A stretch of 64,000 bases of DNA from Papaver somniferum (GCF_003573695.1 NC_039359.1:95229275-95293274); one strand, 5' to 3'. Counted from the first letter of the stretch, positions 21,411-32,947 are shown. Numbers and translations are program-made. The notes: generated by a model from the sequence alone, not told the origin.

Positions 21411-22682
21411 ATTATTTGCTAGTCCTCGAGCAAATTTATTCTTGAAAAGTGACCGAGTTAATCTCGGGTGGGTTTATCAGAGGTGTACCCACAAAAACCA
21501 ATACTCCAGACCCTAACTATCTACGCAAAATCTTGGAAAGCACTAAAGAACCTCCTTGGTTGGCATACAATTATTGACTCTAAGAGGAAGAACCCTGATG
21601 CAAAATTCCAATTGCTGTACACGAGTTTGCACTCAAGCATACTAAAATTCATATAAGTGACAGAGCTCTACTAAGATAGTTTCACGATGGACATCATACT
21701 CGGAGTCAGACTAATCACATGAAAAGATTAAGAAGATGGAAAAAGAAAAATGTAGATGGTTGAAAAGCGAACGGTGTTTCCCATATCTGTCTGAAGGCCT
21801 CTGCCAATATGAACCTAACCTAAATGATTGAGATACCGGTCTGACTAATATTAACACACTGGCATATACAAGGGAACCAGTGGTCAATAACTTAAATCTA
21901 GATCAACAAACTGGCAAATACAAGGGAACCATCAGTTGACTACACATAACAATAACCATTTTTTTTTAACTCAACGGCATGAATAGATCTTTTTGATCCA
22001 AGCGCATGCTTCTTGTCAGCAGATTACACGATAGTTCCCACGGGTCCTGCATTCCACGCTTGCTTAGGCGACGGAAACAGGGAGAACACACGCATATTTC
22101 TATCCAAGTGTTAATACTTATTCCGATTGGTCTACTGGTCTGGTCTAATTTTTTTTTTTTTTTTTGAAAAGGTAACTCAGTCACTCTATTTCACCCTAGC
22201 AAAGGTAACAACTTGAATCGTGTGCCCCACCAAATCACTTGAAATAAAAGAAAACTAAAAATAGAAAGTGAAAAGGACTCGACGAGATATGGCGAAACTA
22301 TCATGTTATTTCTAACACCTGAGCTCTGTGCTTTTATGAATAGACTCTATAGATGTTTCCATCTAGTCAGATTGGATCCTCAACTCCTAAAACAAAAATG
22401 TTTCCATCCACTTAGATTGGTTAGTGCTATCCTTAATAGGCGTAAATTTCTAGGCTCTGGAGTTTATTTATTGCAACTAAAAAGTTTCTCCCATACCCCC
22501 AAACTTAAATCTAACATTGTCCTCAATGTTCTAAAGATGAAACTAAAAGCATGAACAAGGAGAAACTGTTACCATTTGAAGCGAAAGAGTTAAGGAAAGA
22601 TATTACCGTGTTGCATGAGCATGGGATACCTCCCAAGAAGTGCTAAGTTTAAAGTCTTCAGCCAGACTTAAGAAAGGATTAG

Positions 22683-23096
22683 TCAACTCGAACCATAAAG
22701 TAACAGTCGAAATAACTGTGGGTCTTCAAAACGAAAAAGAGCTGACCAAAGGAAACTACAACAACCCAAGAAAGTGAACAAGAATAGCATGCCCTTACCT
22801 AGTTTCCTGATTAAGAAATTTACATCTAATTGTCGTTCAGGTTCAGGTTCTATGAAAGGGTCTAAATAGAATATTTTCATTGGATGCGTTTCTTCATAGG
22901 TTGGATCTAAATTACTAGGTCCTAGAGTCTGGAAAAACTCAAATACGAACTTAGAATCACGAAGTAATAACCTAAATAATTGCGGATCCTCTAAGTCAAT
23001 CAGATATGACTTACATAATTGACCACAATGAGAGTAGTGGTCATGCTTAAGAAAATGTGTCGATTCTAATTTCCTAAAGCATTTAGGTTTACTCAC
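22683..23096 (-). CDS. LARD-like element ORF, C-terminal part with membrane-like segment
   Basis: Encodes LIDLEDPQLFRLLLRDSKFV, FFQTLGPSNLDPTYEETHP, MKIFYLDPFIEPEPERQLDV, NFLIRKLGKG and a hydrophobic stretch MLFLFTFLGCCSFLWSALF, then repeats FEDPQLFRLLLYGSS. The DPQLFRLLL phrase occurs at both ends. It probably continues the 23195-23932 frame after one or two frameshifts (PGNNTKIDFVFPPNSFLPNV at about 23125-23190 lies between in a third frame). Not a known gag, protease or RT motif. Function unknown. Confidence 0.55.
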   Translation of the reverse strand: MSKPKCFRKLESTHFLKHDHYSHCGQLCKSYLIDLEDPQLFRLLLRDSKFVFEFFQTLGPSNLDPTYEETHPMKIFYLDPFIEPEPERQLDVNFLIRKLGKGMLFLFTFLGCCSFLWSALFRFEDPQLFRLLLYGSS

Positions 23097-23194
23097 AACT
23101 TAATATTCGACACATTTGAAATCTATATGTTCCCACATTTGGAAGAAAACTATTTGGTGGGAAAACAAAATCAATCTTGGTATTATTGCCTGGG

Positions 23195-23932
23195 TTAAGA
23201 CTCTTGTTGGATATCATTAGGTTCTGGAAAACGAGTACGAAGATAGTCTCGTAAGATGGGTGAGGCATTGATGTCAAGTCCCAAGTGAGGGATATTTTTA
23301 AGAGTTAAAGAACATGGAGAATGATAATCACCCCCAAACTTAGAGTTTTCGGCGTCTCTAGGTAGACTGGTCATAATCTCCCTAATTTCTAGGTTATCAG
23401 ATTCCTGAAAGTGGGCGATTGATTTTTCTAAGTCAGGTTCATCCCTGCTAATCTCTACGAGTTCTTCTAAGATTATTGTTTCTAAATCGTTTGACTTGAA
23501 AACAGTACTCTCAAGATAAACTGGTTCCTCTAAACCATCATCGGTTTCGTAATCATCGTCTAAAACGGGGGTATTTCTAGTCAAATCCTCGTCCTTTTGA
23601 ATAGGTAAATAATTATTAAAATTATTTGGATTTGAACTAGAAATATCATTATAATAATCATCACCATCCTCCTCCTCATCATCATCACAATATAATTTTT
23701 GATATTCACGAATTCTCAAGCTTTGTTCCCAACTACATGGTCTATGTTTATAATATTTCTCATAGATCGTTAGAGGTGATTCCTCAATAAAAGTTGGAGT
23801 ATCCATATATCGCTGCCCACGCATATATTCACCAAGAGTCATTTCCGAAGACGTCTCTTGATAACGAGAATTTCTAGACATATATTCTCGCAACGTCATC
23901 TCAGGTGGCGTCTCCTCAAAACGATTCATCAC
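23195..23932 (-). CDS. LARD-like element ORF, acidic N-terminal part
   Basis: 245 codons from ATG at 23932. The first 40 residues hold three copies of a motif like ETxxEMTLxEYM (ETPPEMTLREYMSR, ETSSEMTLGEYMRG, then a degenerate one). A strongly acidic stretch (DDDEEEDGDDYYND) and Glu/Asp-rich sequence to the end follow. Predicted isoelectric point is very low; no zinc knuckle, protease or polymerase motif. It is the longest open frame of the element, lies between leader and purine tract, and is the only candidate product. Not recognised; a gag-like or accessory role is possible but unproven. Confidence 0.6.
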   Translation of the reverse strand: MMNRFEETPPEMTLREYMSRNSRYQETSSEMTLGEYMRGQRYMDTPTFIEESPLTIYEKYYKHRPCSWEQSLRIREYQKLYCDDDEEEDGDDYYNDISSSNPNNFNNYLPIQKDEDLTRNTPVLDDDYETDDGLEEPVYLESTVFKSNDLETIILEELVEISRDEPDLEKSIAHFQESDNLEIREIMTSLPRDAENSKFGGDYHSPCSLTLKNIPHLGLDINASPILRDYLRTRFPEPNDIQQES

Positions 23933-24129
23933 TGAAGAAATATAAACTACAGAGGGATTCTATACAATCACAAACAAGGCCGACTCGACTCCACCAAAGC
24001 AAACTTAAAGATTTCTATCAAACAAAAAGCATGATGGCTCCACTTAGATTGTTTTCTAGACCAGCTTCTATTCATTCGAAAAGGAATTCGTTACAATTTG
24101 AGCAAACCCCTCTGGAATCAATCCGAGTC

Positions 24130-24670
24130 AAAGTAAGTTGAATTGAGGCGAGGGAAGCTCAGTGTAGCTTTGATACCCAAGGCCTCACCGCTATCACAAG
24201 GCGGCGCAGTCACGCATTCAACTCACAGAAACCATCATGAACTTTGGAGTGTGCTTAAAGAGCAACCAATATTTTTCGAACGAGTTTCCTATTAAGCTCG
24301 TTACCCTATCGGTCTCGTTCTATTCCAAATTTTAAGCTTGGGTTCGCGTTAGGTTTCGTTTTTCTAAGGCGGGCAAGAAGGGAGCGGTGATGAAATCCAA
24401 ACCCTTATCTTGTATTGGCCAGGCCTTGCCCTTTACTAGGAAAATAAAGACAGTCCGGTTCGTCCTCAAACAATTATCACCTTAAGGCAGACAGTAACCT
24501 GCTTGCAGGAGATTCGCGGGTGTTCCGATTGGACTTACCTCCCGTACCAGACGGGTGATGAACCGTTGTCGTCGACTCGGGCCACGACTCCTATGCCGTG
24601 TGCGAACCCGAGGGGCCGAGACGATATAGTAATCGTCGTCCTTCCCTGCAACCAGTTTGTATTTAATTTT
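24130..24670 (-). other. GC-rich leader of the LARD-like element
   Basis: About 540 bp of clearly higher GC than its surroundings, between the ORF and the PBS. It has no long minus-strand ORF. Position fits a packaging/dimerisation leader. A T/A-rich stretch (24660-24990) separates it from the PBS. Confidence 0.5.
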
Positions 24671-24978
24671 TTTTTTAATTTAATAATAATACCCTTCCGT
24701 AGGGTTTTTAAAAAAAATAAAGTCCAATTGTTTAAAGTCCAAAGTCCAAAATAAATAAATAAAAAAAATTACAGTTTTCCTCACACACTCTAAAAAAATT
24801 AAAATTTAAAAATTAAATCCTAAAATTGTCCTTTTTTCTTCTCTTTTCGCTTTTCGCTTTAAGCTTTTTCCTCTCCAAGTCCTTAGTGCTCCACTTCGAA
24901 CCTGTAAATCAAAGAAAAAAGACAAAGTAAAAAGGAACAAATAATAAAAAAAATAATAAAAATAAACCTATATACAAG

Positions 24979-24996
24979 TCTGCGTCGGCGGCGCCA
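24979..24996 (-). other. Primer-binding site of the LARD-like element
   Basis: Minus strand TGGCGCCGCCGACGCAGA three bases inside the 5' LTR. The first eight bases (TGGCGCCG) equal the tRNA-Asp-type PBS of many plant gypsy elements; the rest diverges. Confidence 0.8.
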
Positions 24997-24999
24997 TTT

Positions 25000-26487
25000 T
25001 GTTATAGTTTTGAAAGTGGTAGTAAAAGTTCGTTGCTCGGACTTGTAAATATTTAAAAATAAATATATATACAGAAAATATGTCACAAGATCAAGAGGAA
25101 CCAGGACTCAGGATTCCAATGTGTTTCATATTCAAGTGGCTTAGAAATTAATCCTAGGCGATTATAACTCAAAGTAAAACAAATATTAACTCTATCTTTG
25201 CCAAATTAGATTCCATAAAATATTACTTGTATATTATAAGCATGGCACATCAATAATCCCTAGGACTAAGCATGTTCCATCAAACAAAATCACAAGTAAT
25301 TAATTGAAATCATAAATCAATTAAAATCGGTGCAAGAAGTGAATTAAGAATTATTTAAATAACCACATGGATGAAAAACAGCTTCCTCCATCATCCCAGT
25401 ATTGGGGTTTAGCTACTCATAATAATTATGTTCTCAAAATACATACTTGATTCTCAAAATATGATTAAAAGAGTGATAAATATAAAACAGTGAAACTACG
25501 ACCAACCAAAGGCGTCCAGAAATCAACGATAGAATAAGACTGCTGTAAAACAACGATACTTAACTGCTGCTGTTAACGATGCGGAAATAAGACTGCTCTG
25601 TGCAGTCTGTTCTTCGTGTTCTTCAAGCTCCTCTAATGGCAGCAGCAGCAGCAGGTGGGAATTGATATTAATCCTTCTTCATCGCTCCTCTGCGTCCCAA
25701 ACCTTCCCAAAACTCTTGATAAAACTTCTCTGACTCAAAGGAAACTCTTTTATACCCAGCAACAACTCATTAACTGCCAAAAAATCTTCACAGTAATTCG
25801 AGAATATTTTTCTCAATATTTTTTCCTGTTTTACAAAAATCATGTCCCCAAATCTTTACGCGTCTTCTGAAACTCTCTGAATCCTTCCTAATCTGGATAT
25901 ATTCGAATCCCAGCTGTATATCTTCTCATAACGCACGTATATCCTCCAACAAAATCCAATATTCTGGAAATATTCTCACGTCTCTGTTTACTTTGTTCTC
26001 CTATTCTAGCCCAATTTGATCGATTAAATTGCTTGTACTAACTCTGTTTAGTGTACTCAAGTCCAGCCCAATGGATTTCGGGTGTTGAATCTCTTCAAAA
26101 CATCCCAAGAATTCAAATCAAAAATTCATGCAGATGCGAAGAACATTTCCCGCCATTTTGAATTTTCAAATCGTGAAGAAGGGTGTCCCCCTAACCACTG
26201 TTGGGCGTCCCCTTAGTAATTTGGGCTGAAATAGTAATTCTTGGGTTGAAATAGTAATTTTCCTGGTTTCCTCCGGGACATTTCTGGGACGTTTCTGGTA
26301 CATTTCTGGGGCGCCTCCAGGACATTTCTCCAGGGTGTAAATCATCATTTTTTGAGCAACTATTTCCATATAAGGGTATTTTCTCCAAAAACACCTAAAC
26401 AAACATAAAAACACAATATTAGTACAAAAATAGAGTTCCAACAATACAGGCATTGAGGACAAATTAGACACAAAAATGTGTCTATCA
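25000..26487 (-). repeat. 5' LTR of the LARD-like element
   Basis: 1488 bp, same ends and length as the 19908-21395 copy, followed by target duplication AGTAT at 26488-26492. Confidence 0.92.
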
Positions 26488-26984
26488 AGTATGGCATGCA
26501 GATTCATGGAAGATTCATCAACAAGCTCTCAGGGTTATGAATTTTTACCCTACCTTTGATCCTTAAAGGTAGAATACTTCTCATGCTTCAGTTTGTGTGA
26601 GTTTTCCTGGCCTATTCATTGAACTGTGGACAAAAACAATTCTCTTATCTATTGCAAGAGTTCTTGGTAAGCCGATTGCTATATACCAAAAAACTTTGGT
26701 TCATGATCTTGGTAATTATGCTGTTGTGCTTATTGATATTGATTTTGTAAAGGTTATTCCTAAAATAATACGGTTGAAAGCAAATGAAAAGGAGTTCTGG
26801 CAGTACGTTGAAATACAAGACTTAGAGAACATCAAGTTTTGCACCCACTGTAAGTTTATGGGTCACAAATTTGAGAACTGCATTGCTGATCGTAAGATTT
26901 TAGGAGCTGAAAATAAAAAATCTGTGGATCAGAATGTCAAGGATAGTAAAATGGGTCAATCTTCCAAATATGTTTGGAAGGAAG
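26488..26984 (+). pseudogene. LINE ORF1 (DUF4283/zinc knuckle), continuation
   Basis: Resumes the LINE frame: YGMQIHGRFINKLSGL-like text, FPGLFIELWTKTILLSIARV, LGKPIAIYQKTL, YAVVLIDIDF, then the knuckle CTHCKFMGHKFENC and VWKEV. These are the conserved blocks of plant L1 ORF1. The 26597-27070 open frame runs a short way into the following LTR, which begins at 26985 and cuts the gene. Endonuclease and RT are absent. Frameshifts near 26520-26610 show decay. Confidence 0.8.
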
Positions 26985-28947
26985 TGTTAGAGCATTGCTC
27001 GGTCGAACTCGCATGCGTTGCTATCTCAAGCATGTTTGTCAATGTTAGTGATCAAAACTATAAGTTTTGATTTCTAGTCTATTATAGCTAAGTCTCGGAC
27101 TAGGATAGAAAGTGTAGTTGGGCTCAAGGACTTCATGGCGATTCATCATACAAGTAGAAGAATTACTCATGGAACCGATGAAACTTCTCGACAAAAAGGT
27201 ATGTGAAGACTTGAACTTATCTATCACTCAAAAGTCTATCTACTCTATCTCCTACTCTTTGAGACAAGAATTCATATGCTTTATATATAGACTGTGATTA
27301 TACACATTTTGTATTTAGAGCCGAGTATACCTCGCCTATCTATATCTCGAAATATGAGTTGGTAAGATTTTCGATTTAACCAAGTTTATCTTTACCATGT
27401 GACGAAAGTCATGATATGTTTCAATCATCTTGAAAATTGCTTTGACGAGAAATGGTGTAACAACTATATAACGTCCTCTAAGAATGTTTCAATGATTGAA
27501 ATGAGAGTTTAGATTATACAACCAATGGTGGACATAAGCATTGTTGTGGAAACACATTTATGTATAAGTCATATTCCTTGAACCAAAGTTTGTGAACTTT
27601 GTTGATCAAGAGAACCGGAAGAATGGCATGAGCCAAGTCCCCGAACTCAGTCCACGAACTGCCGAAGATCTCAAACCCGAGAATTTCTGCTGGAGTTGGC
27701 AGACTACTTGCGTAAAACTAAGTCCGCGAACCCAGTCCGCGAACCGGCGAAGTTCTCATACCCGAGAATTTCTGCTGGAGTTTGTAAAACTAAGATTATA
27801 TAAAGGAGACATCTAGTATTGTGCAAAACTAATCCCCACACCTTACGTGTGATACTAGTTTGCGTGCTAGAGTCGATTCTTCTTTAACCTTTGGTTTTCT
27901 TCTTCTAGAAACATATTAACGACTTAACGACTTCATTGGGATTGTGAAGCCAGACCGATACTACTTTTATCGTAATTGTGTGATCTGATATTGCATCTTC
28001 TATCGTACGAGTACAATCAGATTGATTGGCTTGAGATTGATATCTCTGATAGGAAAGATATAAATAGTAATCACAAACATCTTCATCTCATTTTTTGTGA
28101 TTCCGCAACATCTTGTTTCGCTACCGTACGATTAAGATTGTTGTTATGTGATTGATAACTGTAGGCTGTTCTTCGAGAATATAAGACCGGATTATCAATT
28201 GGTTCATGTTCACCTTGATTATCATCAAAAGACGGAACAAAAACTTTTAGAGTTTATCTGTGGGAGACAGATTGATTCTTTGATATAATTGTCTGTGTGA
28301 GACAGATTTGTTTATTGTCAAGTATTCGACTTTGGGTCGTAGCAACTCTTAGTTGTGGGTGATATCAGCTAAGGGAATCAAGTGCGCAGTATCCAACTGG
28401 GATCAGAGGCGTAGGGAGTATAACTGTACCTTGGATCAGTGGGAGACTGATTGGGGTTCAACTACAGTCCAGTCCGAAGTTAGCTTAGAGTAGGCTAGTG
28501 TCTGTAGCGGCTTAATACAGTGTGTGTTCAATCTGGACTAGGTCCCGAGGTTTTTCTGCATTTGCGGTTTCCTCGTTAACAAAATTTCTAGTGTCTGTGT
28601 TATTTGTTTTTCGCATTATATTTGTTTATATAATTGAAATAATACAGGTTCTGCGTTGTTCAATCAATTAGAATATTCCACCTTTTGGTTGTTGATTTAA
28701 ATTGATTGACACTTAGATATTTGTCTTTGGTACCATCCAAGTTTATCTCTCTTGTATTTAAATTGAGACTCGCAGTTTGCTTGAGTAAGATTTAAATCGA
28801 GAGATAGAGATAAAAACTCTTTGATATACTTTTTGTCTAGATTGAGTCTGACTGTCTAGTTGATTCTCTAGAAAGTATATTGGAGTTTGTCCATACATAT
28901 TTCTAAGCGAAATATTCCTGTATGATTGTTAGACCCCCGCTTTTTCA
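26985..28947 (+). repeat. LTR of Copia-type copy A
   Basis: TGTTAGAGCATTGCTCGG...CCCCCGCTTTTTCA, 1963 bp. It matches the 2.4 kb LTRs at 36351 and 48853 but lacks about 480 bp between GAGTTTGTAAA (about 27785) and the TATA box. TATATAAA is at 27797-27804, followed by GGAGACATCTAG. AGTCCGCGAAC-type repeats lie at 27637-27775. Inserted in the LINE ORF1. Confidence 0.88.
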
Positions 28948-28949
28948 AT

Positions 28950-28961
28950 TGGTATCAGAGC
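28950..28961 (+). other. Primer-binding site (initiator Met tRNA), copy A
   Basis: TGGTATCAGAGC, two bases after the LTR: the classic PBS of plant Copia elements, complementary to initiator-methionine tRNA. Confidence 0.93.
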
Positions 28962-29011
28962 AGGCAAACACGTTAAAGACCTTATAAGTCTGTGTTTGTA
29001 GCGATCTGATT

Positions 29012-29299
29012 ATGGACGAGTCTATCTCTAATAACGTACCGGTTCATAAATTACCAGATGATTCTAAAAGCTTGGATTCACCTGAGAAAACTGTCACATC
29101 TAAGTCAATATCTATACATTCTCTTGATGTAAAAACTGTTGATTGGGAAACTCTCCTAGAAGAACAGTTGGATGAACTTTCTGATGAAGGTGATTCAGAT
29201 ATTGATACAGATATTGATGAGGAAGTCTCAGAGTATGAAAAATATATTGTTAAGTTTTTGGATTCGTGGAATATGAAAAAGATTACAACTCTTGTGTAG
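29012..29299 (+). pseudogene. Truncated gag-leader ORF, copy A
   Basis: MDESISNNVPVHKLPDDSKS and an acidic stretch (DELSDEGDSDIDTDIDEEVS), with about 90 codons of element sequence, then an abrupt jump at about 29288 into sequence from the middle of the LTR, where the frame stops. No UBN2 gag, protease or RT follows. Confidence 0.55.
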
Positions 29300-29557
29300 T
29301 ACATGAGATTTCCTTGCAATTGAACAACTCTCTAAATAGTTCATTTGAAATCATTTGAACTAGTTATGGTGAAGAAGAACGTGGTTGATATGAAATGCTC
29401 ATATGGCTAACCATTTGGTTAACTATTGTTGAACCAACAAGTGCATACGTTTGGGTACGGTTAACAAACCTAGAAACGTGCATTGTCAAGTGTGTGTAAC
29501 AAGCTAAGTTTTCGATCTAACGGTTGAGAAATATTAGCTTGAATCTAAATCAGGTTT
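29288..29557 (+). repeat. Displaced LTR middle fragment
   Basis: Matches 37328-37596 of the copy B LTR (CTTGTGTAGTACATGAGATT through AAATCAGGTTTT). It is part of the block missing from LTR A. Probably all that is left of this element's 3' LTR. Confidence 0.75.
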
Positions 29558-29606
29558 TCCTGCAATCTTAAAGTGTATTAGTATTTTTCCTGCAATCTTA
29601 AAGTGT
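29558..29606. repeat. Short direct repeat
   Basis: TCCTGCAATCTTAAAGTGT twice, 29 bp apart, at the end of the LTR fragment; looks like a junction scar. Confidence 0.7.
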
Positions 29607-31139
29607 CAGTTGAAAAACAAAAATAAAGATGTAGATTTTGGTCCATGAGATAAAAAAGATAATAATATATGTGTTTTTAAATTTTTACTTATTTCTAACG
29701 TCAAAAGAGATATTTAAATTAAGGAAAAAAAAAGAAGCCATGTGTCAAAATTTAGTAATGGGAAACCAGGGCACATGGAACGAGGGGACATGGGATGCGG
29801 AACCGCTTCGATGCTCCTAGATGAAGAAAAGCGTTTGTTATGTTATTCTCTATCCATTATACATGTTTCCTTGTAATTATTATCTTTAGTATCAATAAGG
29901 ACAAGAAATGGTGGATTGAAAATCCAAAGTGCTTATAAGTTCTAACCTTGGGCTATAATAATAGCAAATCGAACTGCAAATCATCGGATTCAAACCTTTT
30001 AAGAGTAAAAAATACCTATTGGCTTTTATCTAATAGTTTGGGATGGTTTTAGTTTCGTGAAAACTGTAGAATGCGGTTCAGTTTGATGAATCCTCAGACC
30101 AAACTGAAAATCGTTGGTTTAAACTGTTTAATAAAAGACATTAAATTTTTTCAATTATATTTCCTAGATCAACCCCAAACTATATAATTTCATATTTAAA
30201 GTCCAGATTAACCGTGGTTCAAATTTTATCCAAGATTATGTCTATTTACATTGTCATATGCTTTTTTACTATAAACCAAACAACTGTCAAAATCTTTTTT
30301 TATATCTGTATTATAGTAGGTAACAAACTATCTAATTTTATATGCCAACAAGGGTGCTGACTTATCTTATATGTAGATTTACTAAGAAAAGCCAAAATCA
30401 AATTTATGTCACTCTACAAAAAGAAAAAGGGTTTGAGTATTAATGCCAGCTCTAGAGATAAGTAACATTGTTTAAGATCCTTTTTTAGCCTGCCAAAAGT
30501 CTCTTTGAATTTTTTCAATCTGAATAGTAAGATTTATGGGTTAATAAAAAGATCACGTATGAAAAGAAGCAATACTTCCCGATACCAATTGATTCAATAT
30601 TATTCTTCCAGTAGAGTTGTAAATTTCCATCCTGTTTACCAATAAAAAAGTTCTCTAGGAAAAAACTAAATAATTCAAAATATTAAATTTGTTAGGAAAA
30701 AAGGAGTACCAAGGTATTATTCTGTTTTATATGTAAATCTTTTAGTGCTACTAGTTAATATACCATGTTTAGCGTAAATTTTGGCCTTAAGTAGAAACTT
30801 GACATGTCAATTAATATTCCCCAAACTTTAAAGAGGTTTTACAGAATTTTCATCATATTATTAACCTTCGAAATAAAAGCTTGAAAAAACAAAAAACAAT
30901 CATATGTAAAGAAAGGGTGGGAAATATGGAGACGCCTACAGTTCATTTTGACACCATGAATTATTTATCAGTTTTAGATTTAAGAAAAAGTTGAGTAAAA
31001 ACGTCCAGGAAAATGATAAATGTACCTGGGAAAGAAGGTCATCCTTCCCTGTACCATTGGAAGGAGTAAATTGTGGAATTATTTGAAATATTGGAATATT
31101 TTATCACTGGGATCATCTTCAGTGTGCTCCTTTAGTGCC
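29607..31139. other. AT-rich region, nothing recognised
   Basis: 1.5 kb without a convincing ORF, LTR end or known repeat. Confidence 0.35.
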
Positions 31140-32540
31140 CCAGTTATATATTAAAATTAGTTATGAAATTTTTAATTTGATAATGAAGCTTCATCAAATG
31201 GTGCATTAGACCAGTTAGGTAGATGGCCTTGGGTGTTGCAGCGCAACCATTGCGCATTATGTAGGTTATTGGCCTAGAGTCAATATCGCACAACAATTGT
31301 GCAATATGCCAGAGCAGGCTGGCCGAGTGAATATTGCGCAATATTGAAACTAGCCTATGGGCCAGAACACAAACTCAGCAATCATTGCCGGTTATTCAGG
31401 AATACATGGCAACGACCATGAATAGTGAAGCAAGCACCTCTAAAATGGTACTTGGTGAATGTCAATCCACTCCCATTTTCTAAGTTATAGAAATGTCAAG
31501 TAAAAATATATAGGAAGGGGTAGTTGGTTGAAGGTGCATATGCGGACTATGCGCCAAGTAAGCTTTATAGCTTAGAAGGAAGGGCACAAATGATGCTTAG
31601 GCCTCATTATAGCTGCGTAGATTTTTCAATGGAGCATATTAAGCATGGCCATTACCATGACATGATACAGACTCAGTAATGCACAACTTTTGTGCATTTA
31701 GACGAAATGGACTACACGGACTAGGCCATTACCATTATGGCTTGGTCACGGCCTTACAAACGAGTTGGCTTAAGTTGTTGTCCCTTCAAGATGAACTACG
31801 GTATGTGCTTGATCCCTTTAAAGTAGGGAAGGGTACGTAGGCAGTCGTAATGAGTTGCAATATTTCTGGTCCAGTACTTTTTCGCTCATATCATCTAATT
31901 GCTAGATGATTGCGACATATTGGCCTCTCATATCATCTGGCTCGGTATTGCGATGCAAGAGATGATTGTGGCCACACTTGATGAGGCTAGTTGCACGCCA
32001 TGCACTGGATGCTTATACTGCCTATTAAGCTACACAAATATGGCATATGCATCAATTATAAATTGGTCATGGCTTAGAAGGTAAGCTACATCAACATACA
32101 GGTTAGCGGAGCTTGCATAAGCCTAAGAAAAGTACGGCATGAGCCTGATTGATGCACCCTTGGAACGAGCAGGACATGTGAAGGCTTTCAGCAATGCCTA
32201 AGCTAAGTAAGGAGTTGGAAATAATCCTGCAATGGCTGTGCGCAAGTTCAAGGCATGTTCTATGCCTAGCTAGAAAGGACGCTAAGGCCATTGATGCATG
32301 AAATGCATAGGCATCAGCCTCTATGGCTTTAAACCCTTTGCAGAACGAGGGTAAGTTGAAACGGTGTGGAAGCTATATTAGGTGCATCATGCTCCACAAG
32401 CATGCTTGCAGGGGAAAATGAACGTTTATTTGCCTAGCTTTAAGGCTCGGTAGTAGCATCATCCAAGTGGCGCATCGGGAAAGTTATGGTCTGCGCGCCC
32501 TGACGCGCTAGGCGTAATTTTCCGGTTCGTCACAAAATGC
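31140..32540. other. Higher-GC block of unknown nature, ends in poly-T
   Basis: Noticeably less AT-rich than its flanks, with recurring ATTGCGCAAT/GCACAA...TTGTGCAAT words (31230-31345, about 31680-31700) and ending at CGGTTCGTCACAAAATGC followed by 15 T. No long ORF. Possibly a decayed retroelement UTR or LTR. Confidence 0.35.
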
Positions 32541-32782
32541 TTTTTTTTTTTTTTGAGTGCAATAAGACATAAGAATCAGTTTTCAATGGAATGGGCTTAC
32601 ATAATAGATTGTGACTTCATAATCCATTGTTTGAATAGTTCCTAAATATTTCATATTGGATATTTATAAAAGTACTACAAAATAAATTTAAAAAACTGTG
32701 ACAAAAATTTGATAAGGTACCCATATAGTTTCAATATATTTCTAGCATGTTGGTGTTATCTTATTTCTTACAACCTCTCTTA
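32541..32782. other. AT-rich spacer, nothing recognised
   Basis: No gene or repeat seen. Confidence 0.35.
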
Positions 32783-32947
32783 GGGTGTTTGGATATACAC
32801 TCGGAATTTACTTTTCGACTTAAGTCGAAAAGTCAGAAGTTAGTTTGGCAATATCATTTCAGAACGACTTTTAGAAGCAGAAAAGTCAATTGTTTGTGAA
32901 GCAAAATAGGTTTGCTTGTGACTTCTACTTCTGGTATCCAAACGTGC
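32783..32947. mobile_element. Candidate 165-bp MITE
   Basis: Left end GGGTGTTTGGATATAC, right end (complement) GCACGTTTGGATACC, with internal complementary TCGAAAAGTCAGAAG/CTTCTACTTCTG stretches. Flanks are TTA left and TAA right, close to the TWA target of PIF/Harbinger elements but not identical. The GTGTTTGGATA end is widespread among plant MITEs. Confidence 0.55.

Larger units (their letters stand above)
19908..26487 (-). mobile_element. Complete non-autonomous LTR retrotransposon (LARD-like)
   Basis: 6580 bp. Twin 1488-bp LTRs (19908-21395 and 25000-26487), both TGTTATAG...TCTATCA, flanked by the duplication AGTAT (19903-19907 and 26488-26492). Minus orientation is set by a PBS beside the right LTR and a purine tract beside the left LTR. 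The 3.6 kb interior has no reverse transcriptase, integrase or protease; it holds a GC-rich leader and an acidic ORF. By hand I count about 19 differences between the LTRs (about 1.3%), so insertion is recent. It must be mobilised by enzymes of another element, probably Ty3/gypsy to judge by the TGGCGCCG primer site. Confidence 0.93.

Noticed and set aside
19903..26492. Two separate solo LTRs rather than one element
   Set aside because: Equal lengths, matching AGTAT only at the outer edges, and PBS/PPT at the inner edges show a single intact element.
27045..27227. 60-codon minus-strand ORF (MIDKFKSSHTFLSRS...) that recurs at 36411, 42565 and 54998
   Set aside because: It recurs only because the LTR recurs. 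It is antisense within the LTR, short, and differs between copies without signs of selection.
28950..28961. tRNA gene
   Set aside because: The TGGTATCAGAGC sites are retrotransposon primer-binding sites complementary to a tRNA end; no cloverleaf is present.
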